A stretch of 11,480 nt of DNA. It comes from an uncultured Eubacteriales bacterium (lineage in GTDB: Bacteria > Bacillota > Clostridia > Oscillospirales > Oscillospiraceae). Made by a program: the position numbers and the translations under genes. This document shows, one piece after another, positions 6,258 to 11,480 of the stretch (position 1 is its first letter; the number at the start of each line of letters is the position of its first letter). The notes beneath the pieces are model-generated. The model was not told the origin of the DNA, ran no database searches, and saw nothing but the letters and a program-made list of their open reading frames with translations. Location: contig UQGU01000066.1 of assembly GCA_900540635.1 (NCBI GenBank), positions 1 to 11,480 on the forward strand, written 5' to 3'.

Positions 6258-7424
6258 TCAGCAGTAGAAATCCCGGATTTTCTTGGCTCTGCTGGGATGG
6301 CGTAGCTTCCGGATGGCTTTGTTTTCGATCTGGCGGATACGCTCTCTGGTCACGCCGAAGATCTGGCCCACCTCTTCCAGAGTGTGAGTACGGCCGTCGT
6401 ACATACCGAAGCGCATCCGCAGCACGTCGGCTTCCCGCTCGGTAAGCGTCCCCAGAATTTCCTTCAGGGCCTCGGCAAGCAGCGCGTTGGAGGTGGCATC
6501 GGCAGGGCCGGGAGTCCGCTCGTCCTCTACGAAGGAGCCGATGGAGGTGTCCTCTTCGTCACCCACAGGAGTATCCAGGCTCAGGGTATCGGCTGCGGTG
6601 CGGTTGGCCTCGATGATCTTCTCCACAGGCAGACCCAGCTCGGCGGCGATTTCCTCCATAGTGGGCTCTCTGCCCAGTTCCTGGACCAGCTTCCGGTTGC
6701 AGCGGGTGGCCTTGTTGATGACCTCTACCATATGCACCGGGACACGGATGGTCCGGGCCTGGTCGGCAATGGCACGGGTAATGGCCTGCCGGATCCACCA
6801 GGTGGCATATGTAGAGAATTTGTTTCCCTTTGTCCAGTCGAATTTATCGACTGCGCGAATAAGGCCCGTGTTGCCCTCCTGGATCAGGTCCAGGATGTGC
6901 AGGCCCCGGCCGGAGTATTTTTTGGCAATGGAGACCACCAGACGCAGGTTGGCTTCCGTCAGCTTATTTTTGGCTTCCTGATCGCCCTCGGAGACGCGCT
7001 TGGCCAGCTCCACTTCCTCCTCGGCAGACAGCAGCTTCACCTGGCCGATCTCCTTCAGGTACATCCGCACAGGGTCGTCCAGGCTGTATTCTGCGGCCAG
7101 ATCCACAGGATCGATGAGCTCTTCCTCTTCAATGCCCCGCAGATCCAGACCGTCGTCCAGCCCATCGCCCAGGCCGTCGCCCAGAACATCCAGACTGTCG
7201 TCAATTTCCAGCTCGGTGGTGACGATTTGGATATTCATGGCATCGAACCGGTCATAGATCTCTTCAATTTTTTCCGGGGACAGCTGCATCTTTTCCAGGA
7301 TGGTGCTGAGCTCCGTATCCCGGATCATGCCCTCTTTCTTGCCCTTGGCAATCAAAGCCTGCATGGCGGCCTGGAGATCCTCGGTATTCGCAGTATTCTT
7401 TGTCGGCTTTTTGGCTGTACTCAT
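6258..7424 (-). CDS. rpoD: RNA polymerase primary sigma factor (SigA/RpoD)
   Basis: Housekeeping sigma factor that directs RNA polymerase to -35/-10 promoters. The 388-residue protein has region 1.1 (about 14-70), an acidic linker, region 1.2 (DDPVRMYLKEIG, 116-127), and region 2 (NLRLVVSIAKKY, IQEGNTGLIRAVDKFD, TYATWWIRQAI, about 159-215). Region 3 spans about 240-280, and region 4 ends in the helix-turn-helix EVGQIFGVTRERIRQIENKA (351-370). The ATG at 7424 has AGAGGGAAT upstream; a TTG two codons earlier is also in frame. The linker at 79-96 carries a short repeat of G/D-D-G-L units (LGDGLGDGLDDGLDL), unusual for the family. It has its own promoter and terminator and is not directly preceded by dnaG, its usual Firmicute partner. 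Confidence 0.98.
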   Translation of the reverse strand: MSTAKKPTKNTANTEDLQAAMQALIAKGKKEGMIRDTELSTILEKMQLSPEKIEEIYDRFDAMNIQIVTTELEIDDSLDVLGDGLGDGLDDGLDLRGIEEEELIDPVDLAAEYSLDDPVRMYLKEIGQVKLLSAEEEVELAKRVSEGDQEAKNKLTEANLRLVVSIAKKYSGRGLHILDLIQEGNTGLIRAVDKFDWTKGNKFSTYATWWIRQAITRAIADQARTIRVPVHMVEVINKATRCNRKLVQELGREPTMEEIAAELGLPVEKIIEANRTAADTLSLDTPVGDEEDTSIGSFVEDERTPGPADATSNALLAEALKEILGTLTEREADVLRMRFGMYDGRTHTLEEVGQIFGVTRERIRQIENKAIRKLRHPSRAKKIRDFYC

Positions 7425-7481
7425 AGTCAATTCCCTCTTTACCTCTGTCTGTATACGACTTCAAAACATTCTTGCCGTAAG

Positions 7482-7510
7482 ACTATACCCCGATTTTGCA
7501 TTTCTGGCAA
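7482..7510 (-). promoter_or_regulatory. Sigma-A-type promoter of rpoD
   Basis: On the minus strand the -35 is TTGCCA (7510-7505, 5 of 6), followed by a 17-base spacer and a -10 of TATAGT (7487-7482, 5 of 6). The start would be near 7475, giving a leader of about 50 bases. This is the best promoter in the window, and as the sigma factor's own promoter it implies autoregulation. Confidence 0.75.
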
Positions 7511-7603
7511 GGGTTTTTTAAGTATTTCTTTGTTTTCCGTGAAAAAAGTCAAAATCCGGCAGGCGGTACTTTGATTTTTCCCGCTTTTTGTGAAAACATA
7601 CGG

Positions 7604-7632
7604 TTTACTTTTTCGGGAAAATTCGTTATAAT
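7604..7632 (+). promoter_or_regulatory. Probable lepA promoter
   Basis: The -35 is TTTACT (7604-7609, 4 of 6), followed by a 17-base spacer and a perfect -10, TATAAT (7627-7632). The start near 7639 would give a leader of about 250 bases that includes all of the palindromic repeats at 7661-7848. Confidence 0.6.
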
Positions 7633-7660
7633 TGGTAAAATGCTTGTAGAATGCCCTTTG

Positions 7661-7848
7661 CGTCCCCTGAAAGGGGAGGTGGCCGCAGGCCGGAGGGGGG
7701 GGAATACGGTATAACCCCTCAGTCTCGACTGTCGCCGAGCCAGCTCCCGCTGTGCACCAAGAAACTGCAGGCCGCAGGCGGCCAACAGTCTCTATACCTT
7801 TCGGGGGAGCCAAGCCGGAGCATCTCAGTCTCGGCTGTCACTATGCAT
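7661..7848. repeat. Cluster of palindromic repeats in the lepA leader
   Basis: This is the gene-free stretch before lepA (the full gap is 7425-7891). A plus-oriented unit has the hairpins TCCCCT-GAA-AGGGGA (7663-7677) and GGCC-GCA-GGCC (7681-7691) and then GGAGGGG. A minus-oriented unit follows at 7715-7748, sharing CAGTCTCG, CGAGCC and GCTCCC with the copy at 1-46. Between 7764 and 7789 there is a stem ACTG/CAGT and GGCCG/CGGCC. A degraded unit with TTTCGGGGGAGCC and CAGTCTCGGCTGTC ends near 7848. No reading frame here resembles a gene. The rest of the gap holds the two promoters and the rpoD leader. Confidence 0.55.
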
Positions 7849-7891
7849 TAAGAGCCCCTGTTTTGGAGATTTTTTAGAGAGGAACCAGCCT

Positions 7892-9700
<1,809 letters not shown>

Positions 9701-9705
9701 GATTA

Positions 9706-9740
9706 GTTGACAGTTGACAATTGACAGTTGACAGTTAAGT
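9706..9740 (+). repeat. Heptamer array, left arm (GTTGACA x4)
   Basis: Four head-to-tail units lie directly after the lepA stop codon: GTTGACA (9706), GTTGACA (9713), ATTGACA (9720) and GTTGACA (9727), followed by a decayed GTTAAGT (9734). The reverse complement of this array occurs at 10181-10208 on the far side of the small gene. Each unit contains TTGACA, the sigma-A -35 consensus. Confidence 0.95.
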
Positions 9741-9749
9741 ACTATTTTG

Positions 9750-10112
9750 ATGCGTATGTCGGCTATTATTGAGACAAAAAGTTTTGCGTTTTCCGTTCGA
9801 ATTGTGAAGCTGTACAAGCACCTCTGTGAGGAGAAGAAAGAGTATGTCCTCTCCAGGCAGATACTCCGGGCGGGAACCAGTATAGGGGCAAATGTGGCTG
9901 AGGCCCAGCAAGCCCAAAGCAGACCCGACTTTATATCCAAACTCTGTATTGCTCTAAAAGAGGCGGGTGAAACCGATTATTGGCTTCGCCTCCTCCGGGC
10001 AACAGATTATCTATCGGAAAATGAGTACGATTCTCTGATCATCGATTGCAAAGAACTGGAAAAACTTCTGACAACCATTATCAAATCCACAAAATCTTTA
10101 CCGCAAAAGTAA
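9750..10112 (+). CDS. Four-helix-bundle protein (S23/IVP family)
   Basis: The 120-residue protein matches the 23S rRNA intervening-sequence protein family, a small four-helix bundle whose biochemical role is not established. Diagnostic stretches are SFAFSVRIVKLYKHL (11-25), SRQILRAGTSIGANVAEAQQA (35-55) and FISKLCIALKEAGETDYWLRLL (61-82). The C-terminal helix covers about 90-113. The family also includes Avd, the accessory protein of diversity-generating retroelements, but no reverse transcriptase or template repeat is near. The gene is visibly more AT-rich than lepA and hemW on either side, suggesting transfer. The start is uncertain: ATG 9750, ATG 9756 or TTG 9747, all without a recognisable Shine-Dalgarno. 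It sits within inverted GTTGACA arrays between lepA and hemW. The family call is strong; the function is unknown. Confidence 0.9.
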   Translation: MRMSAIIETKSFAFSVRIVKLYKHLCEEKKEYVLSRQILRAGTSIGANVAEAQQAQSRPDFISKLCIALKEAGETDYWLRLLRATDYLSENEYDSLIIDCKELEKLLTTIIKSTKSLPQK

Positions 10113-10177
10113 ACAACCAAGAAAATCTTCAGTACAGTGACACTGACGGTTCTATGGTGGCACCTTTCGTTTTCGCC

Positions 10178-10210
10178 AACTGTCAACTGTCAACTGTCAA
10201 CTGTCAACTG
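10178..10210 (-). repeat. Heptamer array, right arm (TGTCAAC x4)
   Basis: Four perfect head-to-tail TGTCAAC units (10181, 10188, 10195, 10202) are preceded by a partial CAAC and followed by a partial TGT. They are the reverse complement of the left array. Positions 9704-9736 and 10178-10210 could pair with 31 Watson-Crick pairs, one wobble and one A-C mismatch (9720/10194). The arm ends 4 bases before the hemW Shine-Dalgarno. Confidence 0.95.
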
Positions 10211-10223
10211 TTACGGAGGTACT

Positions 10224-11417
10224 ATGGCAATATTAACCAGACGCAACAACAAAACCCCCTTGGGGATCTACATTCACATTCCCTTCTGTCGCAGCAAGTG
10301 CCAGTATTGCGACTTCTATTCCATGCCCTGCAAGGATGACAAGCTGATGGACAGCTACCTGGATGCCATCTGCGCCCATCTGAAAGAGGCGGGGGCCCTT
10401 TGCCCCGGCTACCGGGTGGACACCGTCTATTTCGGCGGCGGCACCCCCAGCTATTTTGGCGCGGACGCGCTGGCCATCATTCTGACGGCCATTCGCCGGA
10501 ATTTTGACGTGGCCACCGATGCGGAGATCACCTTTGAGGCCAACCCGGACTCCGTGACGGACCGGCTGCTGCACCGGCTGAAAGCCGAGGGCTTCAACCG
10601 GGTGAGCCTGGGCGTTCAGTGCGACAATGACGAAATTCTCAAAAAGCTGGGCCGCCCCCATACCTATGCCCAGGCCGTCACCGCCTACCAGCGCATCCGC
10701 AAGGCAGGCTTCCGGAATGTGTCCTTGGACCTGATGTACGGCCTGCCCGGCCAGAGTCTCCACGACTGGCAGGAGACATTGGAAAACGTTCTAAAGCTGA
10801 ACCCGGAGCACATGAGCTGCTACGGTCTGAAGGTAGAGGAAGGTACCCCTCTGTACGACGTGAAGGACTTCGTGGGCCTGGCGGACGATGACACCCAGGC
10901 AGATATGTATATGGCCGCTGTGGAGGCTCTGCGCAACCATGGCTTCCGGCAGTATGAAATTTCCAATTTCTGCCGGAAGGGCCTGTACTCCCGGCACAAT
11001 ACCAAGTATTGGACCGGTGGCGAATATCTGGGCTTCGGCCCCAGCGCCAGCTCGGATTTTGCAGGGAAGCGCTTTACCATGGTGCGGGATCTGCAGGCCT
11101 ATATCCAGGGCATCCAGACCGGCGGCAACATTATGGAGGATGTCCAGGAGATCCCCCTGCGGGAGCGGGCAGGGGAGTACCTGATGCTCCGGCTGCGGAC
11201 TACGGCGGGCATTCTGGCCGAGGAATACGAGCGGACCTTCATGCTGCCCTTTAAGCCCCTGGAAGAGGTGCTCCTCAAGCACCGGGTCTATTATCAGACA
11301 GCACAGGGCGAGGACGGCCGGTGGTACCTGACCCCCAGAGGCTTTCTGGTGTCCAACGACATCATCTCCGACCTGCTTCTGGCCCAGGACGATTCCGAGC
11401 CGCTGAAGAGACTGTAA
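10224..11417 (+). CDS. hemW: Radical SAM heme chaperone HemW
   Basis: Radical-SAM family protein that binds heme and is thought to deliver it to target proteins. The 397-residue protein has YIHIPFCRSKCQYCDF with cluster ligands Cys22, Cys26 and Cys29. It lacks the fourth cysteine of the CxxxCxxCxC motif found in the true coproporphyrinogen dehydrogenase HemN. It also has GGGTPS (71-76), GLPGQS, and the HemW hallmark HNxxYW (RHNTKYW), followed by GFGPSAS and a C-terminal HemN-C-like domain. The ATG at 10224 has a strong GGAGG (10215-10219) at a 4-base spacing; in-frame sequence upstream runs through the heptamer array and is not original coding. It is probably cotranscribed with lepA, since I see no convincing promoter in 10113-10214. 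It is often misannotated as coproporphyrinogen III oxidase. Confidence 0.96.
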   Translation: MAILTRRNNKTPLGIYIHIPFCRSKCQYCDFYSMPCKDDKLMDSYLDAICAHLKEAGALCPGYRVDTVYFGGGTPSYFGADALAIILTAIRRNFDVATDAEITFEANPDSVTDRLLHRLKAEGFNRVSLGVQCDNDEILKKLGRPHTYAQAVTAYQRIRKAGFRNVSLDLMYGLPGQSLHDWQETLENVLKLNPEHMSCYGLKVEEGTPLYDVKDFVGLADDDTQADMYMAAVEALRNHGFRQYEISNFCRKGLYSRHNTKYWTGGEYLGFGPSASSDFAGKRFTMVRDLQAYIQGIQTGGNIMEDVQEIPLRERAGEYLMLRLRTTAGILAEEYERTFMLPFKPLEEVLLKHRVYYQTAQGEDGRWYLTPRGFLVSNDIISDLLLAQDDSEPLKRL

Positions 11418-11457
11418 ATAAGAAAGGGGCTGTTAGAAAAGTATGTCGCTGCGAACC

Positions 11458-11473
11458 AGTGACCGACGTCACT
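11458..11473. repeat. Short palindrome at the window edge
   Basis: AGTGAC-CGAC-GTCACT is a 6-bp stem with a 4-base loop, 40 bases after the hemW stop codon. It has no T-tract within the window. It could be the start of another palindromic repeat or part of a larger structure cut by the window end. Confidence 0.35.
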
Positions 11474-11480
11474 ACTCCGC

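Noticed and set aside
5768..6305. Several open frames across the foldback region
   Set aside because: They run through the terminators and the inverted repeat, appear on both strands because of the symmetry, and lack binding sites and protein similarity.
6384..7574. A long plus-strand frame opposite rpoD
   Set aside because: It is the antisense shadow of a fully conserved sigma factor gene and runs through the rpoD promoter.
10150..10208. Minus-strand promoters in the right array, since TTGACA reads leftward
   Set aside because: No acceptable -10 hexamer lies 16-18 bases from any unit in that direction.
9706..10210. The heptamer arrays as a CRISPR array or a diversity-generating retroelement
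   Set aside because: Units are 7 bases with no spacers, so this is not CRISPR. The four-helix protein resembles Avd, but there is no reverse transcriptase, template repeat or variable repeat nearby.
10224..11417. Coproporphyrinogen III dehydrogenase (HemN)
   Set aside because: The fourth cysteine of the HemN motif is missing and the HNxxYW motif typical of HemW is present.

Overview
The window looks like chromosomal core DNA of a GC-rich Clostridia-class Firmicute, most likely an Oscillospiraceae-type gut anaerobe. This is inferred from the protein sequences (SigA-type RpoD, a Clostridia-type HPr-like protein, lspA next to an RluA-family synthase, and the lepA-hemW pair), from AAAGGAGG-type ribosome binding sites, and from abundant small palindromic repeats. 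No database was searched, so the lineage is a judgement.

Layout. Positions 1-146 hold two head-to-head palindromic repeat copies; the right-hand one runs into the 3' end of the first gene. From 5583 down to 108, a minus-strand cluster reads mtaB, queH, a THUMP-domain rRNA methyltransferase, a diacylglycerol-kinase-like lipid kinase, lspA and an RluA-family pseudouridine synthase. The last five are tightly packed (1-bp gap, 4-bp overlap) and probably form one operon from a promoter at 4229-4257. Four of the six genes modify tRNA or rRNA; the other two act on membrane lipid and lipoprotein. A divergent promoter region (5584-5750) separates mtaB from a plus-strand HPr-like gene (5751-5987) that lacks the phosphorylatable histidine. 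Between that gene and the convergent rpoD lie two terminators facing each other and, between them, a ~163-bp imperfect inverted repeat (MITE-like). rpoD (7424-6258) has its own clear promoter. After a 467-bp intergenic region containing a lepA promoter and a cluster of palindromic repeats, lepA and hemW run on the plus strand.

The most unusual object is between lepA and hemW. A small AT-rich gene for a four-helix-bundle (S23/IVP-family) protein is bracketed by inverted arrays of a 7-base unit, GTTGACA on the left and TGTCAAC on the right, four copies each. In a lepA-hemW transcript the arrays could pair into a stem of about 33 positions with one mismatch, closing the gene in a loop, with the right arm ending 4 bases before the hemW Shine-Dalgarno. 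This resembles the architecture of 23S rRNA intervening sequences, where the family was first described, but here it sits in an mRNA. It is the best candidate for an undescribed mobile or RNA-processed unit. The rest of the window is mostly ordinary housekeeping genes decorated with dispersed palindromes.
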